Under the pieces are notes generated by a model that saw only the letters and a list, made by a program, of their open reading frames with translations, ran no database searches and was not told the origin of the DNA. Positions 1 through 9,015 of a DNA stretch of 64,000 nucleotides are shown one piece after another. Numbering within the stretch: the stretch's first letter is position 1; every line of letters begins with the position of its first letter. The position numbers and the translations under genes are program-made. Origin of the DNA: Rhizobium sp. CCGE 510 (GTDB lineage: Bacteria; Pseudomonadota; Alphaproteobacteria; Rhizobiales; Rhizobiaceae); the NCBI RefSeq assembly GCF_000292525.1, contig NZ_AEYF01000055.1, forward strand, positions 62,001-126,000, read 5' to 3'.

Positions 1-897
1 CAAGACCGCAGCGTGCTGGTGTTCATCCATGGCTTCAACAACCGTTTCGAAGACTCCGTCTATCGCTTCGCTCAGATCGTCAAGGATTCCGGCGTCCACA
101 GCACCCCCGTGCTGGTGACATGGCCGTCGCGCGGCAGTCTGCTGGCATACGGATATGACCGGGAGAGCACGAACTACACGCGCAACGCCTTGGAGACGCT
201 CTTCCAGTATCTCGCCAGAGATCCCGAGGTGAAGGAAGTCTCGATCCTTGCGCATTCCATGGGGAACTGGCTGGCGCTGGAAGCGCTTCGCCAGATGGCA
301 ATCCGAAATGGTCGACTTCCCGCCAAGTTCGAGAATGTGATGCTGGCCTCGCCCGATGTGGATGTCGACGTCTTCCGCCAGCAGATCGTCGACATGGGCA
401 AGCAGCATCCGAAGTTCACCTTGTTCGTGTCGCGAGACGACCGTGCGCTCGCAGTCTCCCGCAGGGTATGGGGCGACGTCGCCAGACTGGGCGCCATCGA
501 TCCCGAACAGGCCCCCTTCAAGAAGGAACTGGCCGACAGCCAGATCACCGTGATCGACCTCACCAAGGTCAAGGCCGGCGACAGCCTGAATCACGGAAAA
601 TTCGCGGAATCGCCCGAGGTCGTCCAACTGATCGGTGCGCGAATTTCCAACGGCCAGACGTTGACCGACAGCAAGGTCGGGCTCGGCGACAAAATCCTTG
701 CCGCGACAACAAGCACGGCCGCGGCGGCAGGTAGTGCAGCCGGCCTGATCCTTGCCGCCCCGGTCGCCGTCGTCGATGCCGACACCAGAGATAATTATGC
801 CGGCCAGGTCAGCGGGCTCACCGGTCCTGTCGGCACGAAGCCGCGAGCGCCCGACTGCACTGCCGCAGGCCGATCGAAGGAGTCGTGCAGGCAATAG
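1..897 (+). CDS. Alpha/beta hydrolase, DUF900 family (5' end outside window)
   Basis: Partial gene: the reading frame is open to the first base of the window, so the true start lies upstream. The product resembles DUF900 alpha/beta hydrolases, esterase-like enzymes of unknown substrate. Near the visible N-terminus is VFIHGFN, the oxyanion-hole strand. The nucleophile elbow AHSMGN carries the presumed catalytic Ser. ASPDVD and a late LNHGKF could supply the Asp and His. The C-terminal third is Ala/Gly-rich with a hydrophobic stretch and ends in a Cys-containing tail. An MscS channel gene follows after 47 bp on the same strand. The fold assignment is secure; the substrate cannot be told from sequence. 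Confidence 0.8.
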   Translation, partial: QDRSVLVFIHGFNNRFEDSVYRFAQIVKDSGVHSTPVLVTWPSRGSLLAYGYDRESTNYTRNALETLFQYLARDPEVKEVSILAHSMGNWLALEALRQMAIRNGRLPAKFENVMLASPDVDVDVFRQQIVDMGKQHPKFTLFVSRDDRALAVSRRVWGDVARLGAIDPEQAPFKKELADSQITVIDLTKVKAGDSLNHGKFAESPEVVQLIGARISNGQTLTDSKVGLGDKILAATTSTAAAAGSAAGLILAAPVAVVDADTRDNYAGQVSGLTGPVGTKPRAPDCTAAGRSKESCRQ

Positions 898-944
898 CGA
901 TTCAGGAGCCGGCAAACTTACAGGTTCACAGATCAGGATAGATA

Positions 945-3101
945 ATGCCCCTAGTTTCCAAGATCCGCATGATTAGACCGCTGCTCATGGCCGCCGCTCT
1001 GGCGTTCATTCTCCTTTGTGCCTCCATCGCTGTGGCGCAGAGCGTGACGCCTGCGAGCCCGCAGCCTGAAAGTGTCCAGCGCTTTATCGGTATGTTTTCG
1101 GATCCTGATGTCCAGCGCTTCCTGCAGCAGCAGTCGCAAGCAGCCAAGGTACAGGCGGAACCGTCCTTGGAAACGCCGAACGCCGACCCTTCGTTCTCGG
1201 AATTCGCGATGCGATTCCGTGCCCACGCCTCCGGCCTTTTCGGCGCCATCCAGACCTTTCCCCTGGAGACGATGCGCGGCGGAACCGTGCTCGAACGGGA
1301 TATTCAGGCAAACGGTGGGACGCGGCCGATCTTCCTGATCGCCGCCTTCGTCGCCGCCGGGCTGGCCGCACAATGGCTGTTCTGGTGGATCAGCGCCGGC
1401 TGGCGCTCATGGATGGCGCGCGCGCCTTTTGCCACGGTTCTGGAAAGAGTGACCGCACTGACCGCGCGGCTTCTATGGGCGGCATGTTACGTCTTTTCCT
1501 TCGGCCTCGGCAGCATCGGCTTCTTCCTGCTGTTCCAATGGCCGCCAGTTATCCGGGAGGTCGTTGTCGGCTATCTTTTCGCGATCGTCCTCTTCCGCCT
1601 GGCGAGCGCGCTTTTCGACGTGCTTCTGGCGCCACGGGCGGAGGAAGAGGGTCGGTTCCGCGTCGTACCGATCACCAAGGATGCCGCCGGCCACTGGACG
1701 AAACGCCTGGGCTATCTCGTCGGCTGGTATGCCTTTGGCTGGGTGACCATCCGGCTGCTCGGCAACCTCGGCTTTTCCGTCCCGGCCCGGCAACTCGTAG
1801 CCTATTCGCTTGGCCTCGTGCTGCTGGTCATCGGCATCGAAGCTGTCTGGAGGCGTCCGTCCCGATTGCCTGCCGGCCAAGCCAGCCGGATCGGCCTGCG
1901 GGCGCGAAACTGGCTCTGGACGGTCTATTTCGTTGCCGTCTGGCTGCTGTGGGTGGTCGGCGCCATGAAGCTGTTCTGGATTGCGGTGGTCTGTGCCGCC
2001 CTGCCCGGCGCCATCGCCCTCACAAAAGCGTCGGTCAACAATATCCTGCGCTCTTCCGCGACCGACGAGGACGGCCACCAAAGAAGCACTGTCGTCTCGG
2101 TGATCGTCGAGCGCGGCATAAGAGCGGCGCTGATCGTCGGCGCCATCGTTCTGCTTGCGGACGCCCTCGATGTCAGGCTGACTGAGATGACGATGCAGGA
2201 CTCGCCGCTTCTGCGCCTTGTGCGCGGCCTTCTCAGCGCCGGGATCATTCTGCTGGTCGTCGATCTCGCCTGGAATATCGTGAAAGTGCTGATCGATCGC
2301 AAGCTCGGCGATACCGAGGCCGTCCTTGAAATCGGCAGCGAACGGGAGCGGCGGCGCACGCGTATCAGAACCCTGCTGCCGATCCTTCGCAATTTCCTGA
2401 TGATCCTCTTCGCCGTCATCGCGATCATGATGGCACTGTCCTCGCTCGGCGTGGAGATCGGTCCGTTGATCGCAGGGGCCGGCGTGGTCGGTGTCGCTAT
2501 CGGTTTCGGTGCGCAGACAGTGGTCAAGGACGTCATTAGCGGGATGTTTTATTTGCTGGATGATGCCTTCAGGGTGGGCGAATATATCCAGAGCGGCAGC
2601 TACAAGGGCACCGTCGAGTCCTTCAGCCTGAGGTCGGTCAAGCTCAGGCACCAACGCGGCGCGGTCTACATTGTCCCGTTCAGCGAACTCGGCGCCGTAC
2701 AAAACATGAGCCGCGACTGGGCGATCGAGAAGATGACGATCACCATCACCTACGATTCCGACGTCGAGAAGGCCCGCAAGATCATCAAGAAGATCGGTCT
2801 GGAGCTGTTCGAGGATCCGGAATTCAAACCGACGACGATCGAGCCGCTGAAGATGCAGGGGATCGATAGCCTGGGCGACTCCGGACTGCTCCTGCGCATG
2901 AAGGTCATGACCCTACCGGGCCAGCAGTTCACGCTGAAGCGGCGGGCCCTGCGAATGATCCATCAGGCTTTCAACGAAAACGGTATCAAGCTCGCCGTAC
3001 CCACAGTCCAGGTCTCGGGCGGAAAGGACGATGCCGTTGCAGCCGCCGCCCAGCAGACGCTAGCAGCGCACAGCGCGGCGACCGCCGCGAACCCGGCTTA
3101 A
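945..3101 (+). CDS. Mechanosensitive ion channel, MscS family (large form)
   Basis: Inner-membrane channel expected to open on hypo-osmotic shock. The 718-residue protein starts with a cleavable-looking signal sequence (MIRPLLMAAALAF onwards), then a Gln-rich periplasmic stretch and multiple membrane helices. The MscS pore and beta domain follow: the Gly/Ala-rich pore helix is near IAGAGVVGVAIGFGAQ, followed by KDVISGMFYLLDDAFRVGE. The C-terminal alpha/beta vestibule ends in an Ala-rich tail. The length is well above E. coli MscS (286 aa), as in YbiO/YnaI-type relatives. The start could be the ATG at 945 or the later ATG at 969, which directly begins the signal peptide; no strong ribosome site decides between them. 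Confidence 0.88.
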   Translation: MPLVSKIRMIRPLLMAAALAFILLCASIAVAQSVTPASPQPESVQRFIGMFSDPDVQRFLQQQSQAAKVQAEPSLETPNADPSFSEFAMRFRAHASGLFGAIQTFPLETMRGGTVLERDIQANGGTRPIFLIAAFVAAGLAAQWLFWWISAGWRSWMARAPFATVLERVTALTARLLWAACYVFSFGLGSIGFFLLFQWPPVIREVVVGYLFAIVLFRLASALFDVLLAPRAEEEGRFRVVPITKDAAGHWTKRLGYLVGWYAFGWVTIRLLGNLGFSVPARQLVAYSLGLVLLVIGIEAVWRRPSRLPAGQASRIGLRARNWLWTVYFVAVWLLWVVGAMKLFWIAVVCAALPGAIALTKASVNNILRSSATDEDGHQRSTVVSVIVERGIRAALIVGAIVLLADALDVRLTEMTMQDSPLLRLVRGLLSAGIILLVVDLAWNIVKVLIDRKLGDTEAVLEIGSERERRRTRIRTLLPILRNFLMILFAVIAIMMALSSLGVEIGPLIAGAGVVGVAIGFGAQTVVKDVISGMFYLLDDAFRVGEYIQSGSYKGTVESFSLRSVKLRHQRGAVYIVPFSELGAVQNMSRDWAIEKMTITITYDSDVEKARKIIKKIGLELFEDPEFKPTTIEPLKMQGIDSLGDSGLLLRMKVMTLPGQQFTLKRRALRMIHQAFNENGIKLAVPTVQVSGGKDDAVAAAAQQTLAAHSAATAANPA

Positions 3102-3155
3102 AGAGCGATACTCTTCGGGCCATGAAGCGAAACACGACAGCAAGGAGGAAGTAAA

Positions 3156-3566
3156 ATGAAGTTCATGAACATCCTATCGCACATGCTTGCGACGCTTGCC
3201 GTGCTGATGACGGTTTGCGCGCCCGTCCTCGTTCCGGCGACCGCCGAAGCCCGTCGTGGCGTGGCGGCATGCGGCCCGAGAGGCTGCGGGGCTGCGGCCT
3301 GCGGGCCGCGCGGATGCGCCGCGGTCGGACGCGCCCGTCCTGCCTACCGTCCTGCCGTTCGGCCACCCGTCCGGCGCGGTGTCGTGGTCGTCACCCCCCG
3401 CCGCTACTGGCGTCCGGGTACCGCCATCGCCGCAGGTGCCGCCATCGGCTTTGTTGCCGGAGCTGCCGCCGTTTCCCTGGCAGGTACGCCACCTCAGTCC
3501 GGTCAGTGCTGGTACTACACCTCGCCCGCCAAAACGACGGGCTTCTGGGACGTATGCCCGCGCTAA
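3156..3566 (+). CDS. Small secreted Cys/Arg-rich protein of unknown function
   Basis: A 136-residue protein preceded by a strong ribosome site (AAGGAGG, 8 bases before ATG). Residues 1-32 form a signal peptide ending around ATAEA. The mature part opens with two copies of the heptapeptide ACGPRGC separated by Gly/Ala, then a Pro/Arg-rich stretch. A glycine/alanine hydrophobic segment near residues 90-110 (IAAGAAIGFVAGAAA) resembles a glycine-zipper or membrane-inserting helix. The C-terminus has a CWYYTSP motif and one more Cys. I do not recognise a named family. It is probably exported or envelope-associated; four Cys in the duplicated motif could form disulfides or bind metal. Confidence 0.75.
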   Translation: MKFMNILSHMLATLAVLMTVCAPVLVPATAEARRGVAACGPRGCGAAACGPRGCAAVGRARPAYRPAVRPPVRRGVVVVTPRRYWRPGTAIAAGAAIGFVAGAAAVSLAGTPPQSGQCWYYTSPAKTTGFWDVCPR

Positions 3567-3614
3567 GCGGCTCGCAGAAAGACTGACGAGTCCGTCTGGT
3601 TTTCTTCGTCACCA

Positions 3615-3635
3615 CCCTCCCCACCGTGGGGAGGG
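3615..3635. repeat. GC-rich perfect inverted repeat between genes
   Basis: CCCTCCCCAC and its exact complement GTGGGGAGGG face each other across a single C, so as RNA it folds to an 8-bp stem with a 5-base loop. No clean T run follows, so it is not a classical terminator. Similar GGGGAGGG palindromes are common dispersed intergenic elements in rhizobial genomes. It lies 40 bp upstream of the MarC gene. Confidence 0.5.
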
Positions 3636-3674
3636 CCACGATTTTCGCACCACAAATTTTAGAGGGTATGTTCC

Positions 3675-4322
3675 ATGGATTTCACAGTCATCGACACCGC
3701 ACTCGTCGGAAAACTTCTGCTGCTGCTGCTGATCGGCATGGGGCCGAAGATCGCCTTGGTGCCGTTTCTGGAAAAGACCCACGCCTTCGATACCGAAACC
3801 AAGGTGCGCATCGGCCGCCAGATGGTTCTGATCGCTGTCGTCACCGCCCTCATCCTGTTCGCCACCGGAGCTCTGCTGATGCGGCTGCTCCACATTACCG
3901 GCGGCTCAGTCGCCGTTGCCGGCGGCATCATCCTCGCCCTTATCGCCATCAAGATGGCATCAGGACCGACAGAGAAGCCGCACGACGACTTTGCGGCTCC
4001 GGTCGACCCGGACAAGCTGGCCATATTTCCGCTCGCCGTCCCATACCTGCTCAATCCTGTCGGCATCACCGTCATCATCATCGCGTCCGGCGAAGTCGTC
4101 TCGATCGCAAGCGCGGTACTCGTCATCGCTCTAATCCTGATCGTCGGCGCGTTCGACTATCTGGTGTTCACCAACATCGACAAGCTCGCCAAGCGCATGA
4201 AGCCAGTCAGCATGATCGTTTCGGAGGTCGTCTTCGGCATTCTGCTGACCGCAGTGGCAGTCCAGCTGATCGTCGTTGGTCTTGGCAACCTCGGAATTAT
4301 TACCCCGACCGGTGCGCATTAG
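3675..4322 (+). CDS. MarC/YchE family integral membrane protein
   Basis: Predicted 215-residue inner-membrane protein with about six hydrophobic helices. It matches MarC-family architecture: a conserved FPLAVPYLLNPVGIT-like segment near residue 115, the second-repeat counterpart of the family's P-x-x-x-P-x-x-x motif, and a closing helix with an Asn/Gly-rich end. The family's transport substrate is not established; early links to multiple antibiotic resistance were not borne out. ATG at 3675 has GAGGG upstream. It stands alone, with about 530 bp of mostly non-coding sequence downstream. Confidence 0.85.
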   Translation: MDFTVIDTALVGKLLLLLLIGMGPKIALVPFLEKTHAFDTETKVRIGRQMVLIAVVTALILFATGALLMRLLHITGGSVAVAGGIILALIAIKMASGPTEKPHDDFAAPVDPDKLAIFPLAVPYLLNPVGITVIIIASGEVVSIASAVLVIALILIVGAFDYLVFTNIDKLAKRMKPVSMIVSEVVFGILLTAVAVQLIVVGLGNLGIITPTGAH

Positions 4323-4851
4323 AGGCGATAATGCAGGGTTTTTGGCCCGCCGATCCATCAGTATGAGGTCGGCAGCGGAAAAGTGGATCGGTTTTGTTTC
4401 AATCCCGATCCGGTCGGAAGTTGACGCCTTGCGAAGCGGACGAGCCAGCCGCGAGGACACGACAACAACCAGCCGACGATACCCCGTCCCCCGCCCAAAC
4501 GGTCCCTTAGCGAGACAATAGTCGGTTGAAACGCGTCAGCCGACGATCTGGCATCAAGGGGCGGCCGGAAGCGGTTACTCGCCCTCGAAGAGTCCGAGCT
4601 GCAGACGGCGGGCTGAGTGGAAATCGTGGCTGTCGATCATCTTGGTCGTCATGTTGCCTGGCCATGTGTGCGGAGGCAAGAAGATCCGGCGTGGCACCTC
4701 GACAGATTCACAGTCGCTCATGAACTCGTATGGCCTTTGGGCGCTCGGCTCAGCGAATAAAGGGAACGAAATCCAGATGCCATGGTTAAGCCCTGGAAGC
4801 GGCGCCCGGGTCTGCGAGCCGCACGTTGAGATCCAGCCGAGGAGCTTAGTT
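4323..4851. other. Intergenic stretch, no convincing gene
   Basis: No ORF with a plausible start and ribosome site was found on either strand. A minus-strand open frame ending at 4575 has fairly good codon usage over its last 70 codons but no credible start. The only supported element is the EcfG-type promoter at 4763-4787. Confidence 0.5.
4763..4787 (+). promoter_or_regulatory. EcfG-type promoter candidate (GGAAC-N17-GTT)
   Basis: GGAAC at 4763-4767 and GTT at 4785-4787 with 17 bases between. This is the spacing of alphaproteobacterial EcfG/RpoE4 promoters (GGAAC-N16-CGTT), with G in place of C before GTT. It lies 64 bp upstream of the GTG start at 4852. Confidence 0.5.
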
Positions 4852-5091
4852 GTGAATGTCCTGATGTTTAGCAGAGTAAGAAACAGTCGCGACGCTCCGG
4901 ATGCCGCTTTTGTCACCACCGACGGTGATGAGCGGAAGCTCTACAGGTTCGCTCTGCAGTACGATATGGACGGCAAGAGCTGGGCGACCGAAATATGGGC
5001 CTATTCCTCCAAAGATGCGGAAGAGCGCGTGGCGGCGATGCGCGGATCGCTGACGATGTGCGGCCAGCTCTATGGCGAGGTGGAAGCTTAA
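4852..5091 (+). CDS. Small hypothetical protein
   Basis: A 79-residue soluble protein with no recognised family. The GTG at 4852 was chosen because GAGGAG lies 7 bases upstream; the internal ATG at 4864 is the alternative. The frame is open much further upstream, but that part crosses the candidate promoter and lacks a ribosome site. The C-terminal half (RFALQYDMDGKSWATEIWAY, then KDAEERVAAMRGSL) looks like a compact alpha/beta domain in which an aromatic-rich strand precedes a helix. It lies just upstream of the ECF sigma gene and carries its own EcfG-type promoter, so it may be a stress-induced protein. Confidence 0.55.
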   Translation: MNVLMFSRVRNSRDAPDAAFVTTDGDERKLYRFALQYDMDGKSWATEIWAYSSKDAEERVAAMRGSLTMCGQLYGEVEA

Positions 5092-5307
5092 AGCGGAATG
5101 GTGAAGCTCGAGCGGAGCCGCCCCGAGGTTCTTCGCATCTCCGATCATCGGCAACGAAGGTGCTCGTCCTTGTCTCCCGCCCTCGTCCGGAGCTGAAAGC
5201 GTCGAAATCGCGAAAATTCTCCACCGATCCAAACGATCCGATTGTCCGGTATCGTACAGCAACGAAGAGCGCGTGTGCGGCTTTCCTTCTTATAACAGGA
5301 GGAAAAA

Positions 5308-5835
5308 ATGAAGTCCTCATTGCCAATAAGCTCTGCGTCGGACTGCAAAACAACGTCCGCCATCGAGTCGGAGATCGTCCAGTTGACGCCGGCTTTGCGC
5401 GCCTTTGCCCGAAGGTTTCTGCGCAGCGAGGACGACATCGATGATCTCGTGCAGGAAACCCTGCTGAAGGCATTAAACTCGCGACACCTCTACAAGCCGG
5501 ACACCTCTCTCAAATCCTGGCTGTTCACCATCCTCAGAAATACGTTCTGCACCAACTACCGCCGACAGAAACGCGAGCCGACCGCGATGGACGCGGCCAT
5601 GGAGCAAGTTGCGATTGCGCCAAGCCAGGAATGGGCGCTGCGGGAGCGCGAGCTGCAACAAGCACTCACCCGACTTCCGGACGACAGGCGCCGCGCGCTG
5701 ATACTGGTGGCAGCCGGGACGAGCTACGAAGACGCCGCAAAGCTGTGCGGATGTAGGATCGGCACCTTGAAAAGCCGCGTCAGCCGGGCGCGCGGGTCTC
5801 TGTTGTCAATGCTCGGAAACGCCCTCGTCGACTGA
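5308..5835 (+). CDS. ECF sigma factor, EcfG-like
   Basis: A 175-residue extracytoplasmic-function sigma factor. Region 2 is visible in RRFLRSEDDIDDLVQETLLKAL (core-polymerase and -10 binding, residues about 32-55) followed by LKSWLFTILRNTFCTNYRR. Region 4 is TRLPDDRRRALILV then YEDAAKLCGCRIGTLKSRVSRAR, the -35-binding helix-turn-helix. The GCRIGTLKSR and NTF signatures resemble the EcfG (general stress) group. AGGAGG lies 5-6 bases before ATG. No nepR or phyR gene is adjacent, so this would be an orphan EcfG paralogue. Genes on both sides, and at least five promoters in the window's first 28 kb, carry EcfG-type sites, making it a plausible controller of this region. The subgroup call is inference from motifs. 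Confidence 0.85.
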   Translation: MKSSLPISSASDCKTTSAIESEIVQLTPALRAFARRFLRSEDDIDDLVQETLLKALNSRHLYKPDTSLKSWLFTILRNTFCTNYRRQKREPTAMDAAMEQVAIAPSQEWALRERELQQALTRLPDDRRRALILVAAGTSYEDAAKLCGCRIGTLKSRVSRARGSLLSMLGNALVD

Positions 5836-5924
5836 CCCTCATTGCGCAGGCGGCCAGCCAACTATTTGTCCGCGCTTCACTCCCGCAAATGAACGCTAAC
5901 AGCCGGGCTTTCACGCCTCCGCAT

Positions 5925-5949
5925 GGAACAGTTTGTCTCCGGCGGAGTT
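5925..5949 (+). promoter_or_regulatory. EcfG-type promoter candidate for the oxidoreductase/caa3 operon
   Basis: GGAAC at 5925-5929 and GTT at 5947-5949, 17 bases apart (A before GTT instead of the usual C). It sits 56 bp upstream of the chosen ATG at 6005, a normal leader length. Confidence 0.5.
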
Positions 5950-6004
5950 CGGCGTGAGCGAAGCGTCCGCCGGGAATTCTTGCTCGGAAAATGTCGAGGC
6001 GAAA

Positions 6005-8406
6005 ATGTCAGCGAGATCCAAAAATCACCCCAAAATCGGTAAAGGAAGCCATGCAGCGGGGGGGTGGGGAGCAGCCAGATCGACCGGAGAGATTCTTCTG
6101 CGCGAGCACGTGCCGCGATCCGGATCGTCGCTGCTTGCCCATCAAAACAAGGCCGACGGCTATATGTGTGTCAGCTGCGCATGGGCGAAGCCTGCCAAAC
6201 CTCACCCGATGGAATTCTGTGAAAACGGCGCAAAGGCAACCGCCTGGGAAATCACCTCCCGCCGGGCAGACCGCACCTTTTTCGCCGCCCATACCTTGCA
6301 GGAACTCGAAGAGTGGAGCGATCACGACCTTGAGGAGCAAGGCCGCCTGACCCACCCGATGCGCTGGAACAGCGAAACCGATAAATACGAACCGGTGAGC
6401 TGGGAGGAAGCCTTTACGGAAATCGGCCGGGAGCTAAGGGGCATCGCTCCCCAGAAAGTCAACTTTTACACCTCCGGGCGGGCCTCGTTGGAAACGGCCT
6501 ATATGTACCAGCTTTTCGCCCGCATCTTCGGCAGCAACAATCTGCCCGACTCCTCGAATATGTGTCACGAAAGTTCCTCAGTCGCTCTCCCGGAAAGTAT
6601 CGGCTCCTCCGTCGGTACGGCGATCCTTTCCGATTTCGAGAATTGCGATTGCATTTTCTACATGGCCCAGAACGTCAACACCTCTTCGCCGAGAATGCTT
6701 CACGACCTGCAGGATGCCGTCGACAGAGGCGTGAAAATCGTCACCTTCAACCCGTTGCGCGAACCCGGTCTCGAACATTTCATCAATCCGCAAATGCCGA
6801 GCCAGATGCTGACTGGCCGTTCGACGCCGATCTCCTCCGAATATTACCAGGTGAGAAACGGCGGCGACATTGCAGCTCTCTTCGGCGTCAGCAAGGCGCT
6901 GATCGAAGCCGACGATGCGCTGAAGGCATATGGGATGAGCAAGGTTGCCGGTACCGATGCCGTGCCGAAAGATCCGTCGAATGCTGCAACGGTCGCCTTT
7001 GCCGCCTCCATGGCGGCAGCTGACAGGAGGCATGTTCTCGACCATGATTTCATCCAGACACACACTGCAGGCTTCGAGGAATTTGCCGATGCGGCGCGCG
7101 GACACGATTGGGCCGAGTTGGAGCGGGTGTCGGGTCTGACCCGCGAACAGATGACCCAGGCAGCACACACCTATGCCAAGGCCGAAGCCGTGCTGATGAT
7201 CTACGGCATGGGGCTGACCCAGCACGTGTTGGGCGTTCAGAATGTTCATATGGTCGTCAATCTTGCTCTTCTGCGCGGGAATATCGGCAAACCTGGCGCC
7301 AATATTTGTGCTGTGCGCGGTCACTCGAACGTTCAGGGGCAGCGCACGGTCGGAATAACCGAAAAGCCGGGCCTGGCGCCCCTCGACAAGCTGTCGGAAC
7401 TCTACCGCTTCGATCCGCCGACCTGGGAGGGTCGCTCGACTGTCGATACCTGCAAGGCGATCATGCAAGGCGAGGCCAAGGCCTTTGTCAGCCTCGGCGG
7501 TAATTTCCTGCGCGCCGTACCGGAAACGGAAGCGATGGAAGCAGGCTGGCGAAAGCTTCGCCTGAGCGTCCAGATCGCCACGAAGCTCAACCGCAGCCAT
7601 GTCATCCACGGCGAGATCGCCTATCTCTTGCCCTGTCTCGGCCGCCTGGAGATCGACGAACAAGCAAGCGGTCCCCAAGCCGTCTCCATCGAAAGCTCGT
7701 GGCGCATTTCCACGGATCGCGCGGCAGGGCAAAGCCCGCGAGCCAGGAACTCCTGTCGGAGCCTGCGATCATCGCCGGCATTGCCAAGGCAACGCTGACG
7801 AAAGGCCGTGTACCCTGGGACGAATGGGTTGGCGATTACTCGAAAATTCGCGATGCGATCGAAGGGACCTATCCCGAAACCTTCAGAGACTTCAACAAAC
7901 GCATGTTCCAGCCGGGCGGCATTCCGCGGCCGGTACCGGCGCGGCAGCGCAAATTCGCCACGTCGAACAAGAAAGCCAATTTCATAACGCCGTCGCGGCT
8001 CTTTCCGGAATTCGACATCGACCCCGCCGCAGGCGAGGTTCTGAACCTCGCCACCCTGCGCTCGAACGACCAGTTCAACACGACGATCTACGGCTATGGC
8101 GACCGCTACCGCGGTGTCGATGGCACCAGAAAGGTCGTCTTCATGAACGAGGAGGACATAAAGCGACTGGGCTTTAAGGATGGCGATTTCGTCGATCTGA
8201 CGACCGCTATCGATTTCGCGGCGACGCGCCGTGTCACCGGCTTCAGGGTCGCCCGGCATGACATGCCAAAGGGATGCTGCGCGGCCTATTACCCGGAGGC
8301 GAACCCGCTCTTTCCGCTGGCCCACCACGACGCGAAAGCCAAGACCCCATCTTACAAGCTGTTGCCGGTGAGCCTCAGCCTCTCCGGCACCTCATCGCCA
8401 TCCTGA
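6005..8406 (+). pseudogene. FdhF/YdeP-family molybdopterin oxidoreductase, split by a one-base deletion
   Basis: Encodes a molybdopterin-dependent oxidoreductase of the FdhF/YdeP type, related to formate dehydrogenase H. The start at 6005 was chosen because the family begins shortly before the AAGGWGA-like motif; an ATG at 5933 is upstream in frame. C55, C58 and C72 (CVSCAW and EFCENGAKA) correspond to the N-terminal cluster region. NMCHESSS lies where the Mo ligand is expected. At about 7697-7701 the frame breaks: the first part ends in LPCLGRLEIDEQASGPQAV and then nonsense, while the continuation VAHFHGSRGRAKPAS is in the next frame. One extra G in TCGTGGCG restores a single 800-codon ORF, close to family length. 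This is a pseudogene, a recent mutation or a sequencing error. It is the first gene of the caa3 operon. Confidence 0.8.
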
Positions 8407-8421
8407 TTCAGGAGCGCGGCG

Positions 8422-9015
8422 ATGGGCGCGACAAGACATTTCAATTGGTTTGCGACAGGATCGCTCCTCTGCATGCTGCTCATCGGCGTATCCATCGGAT
8501 GGGCACGACATCCGCGCCAATATCGGGCCGACCCGCCTGTCACTTCAGCCCTTGACCAGTTCCGGCTGACGCCCGGCCGCATCGGCGGCACACCGCCGGA
8601 CGTCTATTTTGCCCTCGGCAAACCCTATGAGGCGACGGCCTATGATTTGAGCCAGGGCAAGCGCCTTTATTCCTGGTTCGGCTGCTCTACTTGCCATGGA
8701 GATGGACGCGGCGGAACAGGTCCCTCCTTCCTCGACGGGTGGTGGTTCTATGGTCCTGAAATGGTATCGGTCGTGGCGTCCATTCGCGACGGCCGGCCTC
8801 ACGGCATGCCGTCCTACGCGAACAAGATGACAAGCGACCAAATCTGGCAACTCGCTGGTTATGTCAGGACGATCGGCGCCTATTCCACGCCCTATACCGC
8901 GCCGAGCCGCAATGACGATAAGCATACGAGACCGTCCGAGAACCGCGCACCGGCCGCGGGTCTTTTCGAGGAAGGACCGGCCGGCGTCCGTTCCGATCGA
9001 GGTGTCCAGCCTTGA
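8422..9015 (+). CDS. Membrane-anchored monoheme c-type cytochrome
   Basis: A 197-residue protein with an uncleaved or signal-type N-terminal helix (residues 10-27) and one class I cytochrome c domain. The haem motif is CSTCH, and the Met ligand is probably in PHGMPSYANKM. The C-terminal tail is charged and disordered. It lies 15 bp after the oxidoreductase frame and its stop overlaps the TTG start of the subunit II gene, so it is translated with the oxidase operon. The likely role is electron transfer from the upstream molybdoenzyme, or from the quinol-cytochrome c pool, into the caa3 oxidase; this is inference from context. Confidence 0.83.
   Translation: MGATRHFNWFATGSLLCMLLIGVSIGWARHPRQYRADPPVTSALDQFRLTPGRIGGTPPDVYFALGKPYEATAYDLSQGKRLYSWFGCSTCHGDGRGGTGPSFLDGWWFYGPEMVSVVASIRDGRPHGMPSYANKMTSDQIWQLAGYVRTIGAYSTPYTAPSRNDDKHTRPSENRAPAAGLFEEGPAGVRSDRGVQP

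Noticed and set aside
1473..2702. A 409-codon open frame antisense to the MscS gene
   Set aside because: No ribosome site, unusual His/Asp-rich composition, and full overlap with a clearly coding MscS frame.
4575..4919. Minus-strand open frame with fairly good codon use over its last 70 codons
   Set aside because: No plausible start or ribosome site, and it overlaps the candidate promoter and start of the small gene at 4852. It could be a remnant, but cannot be supported.
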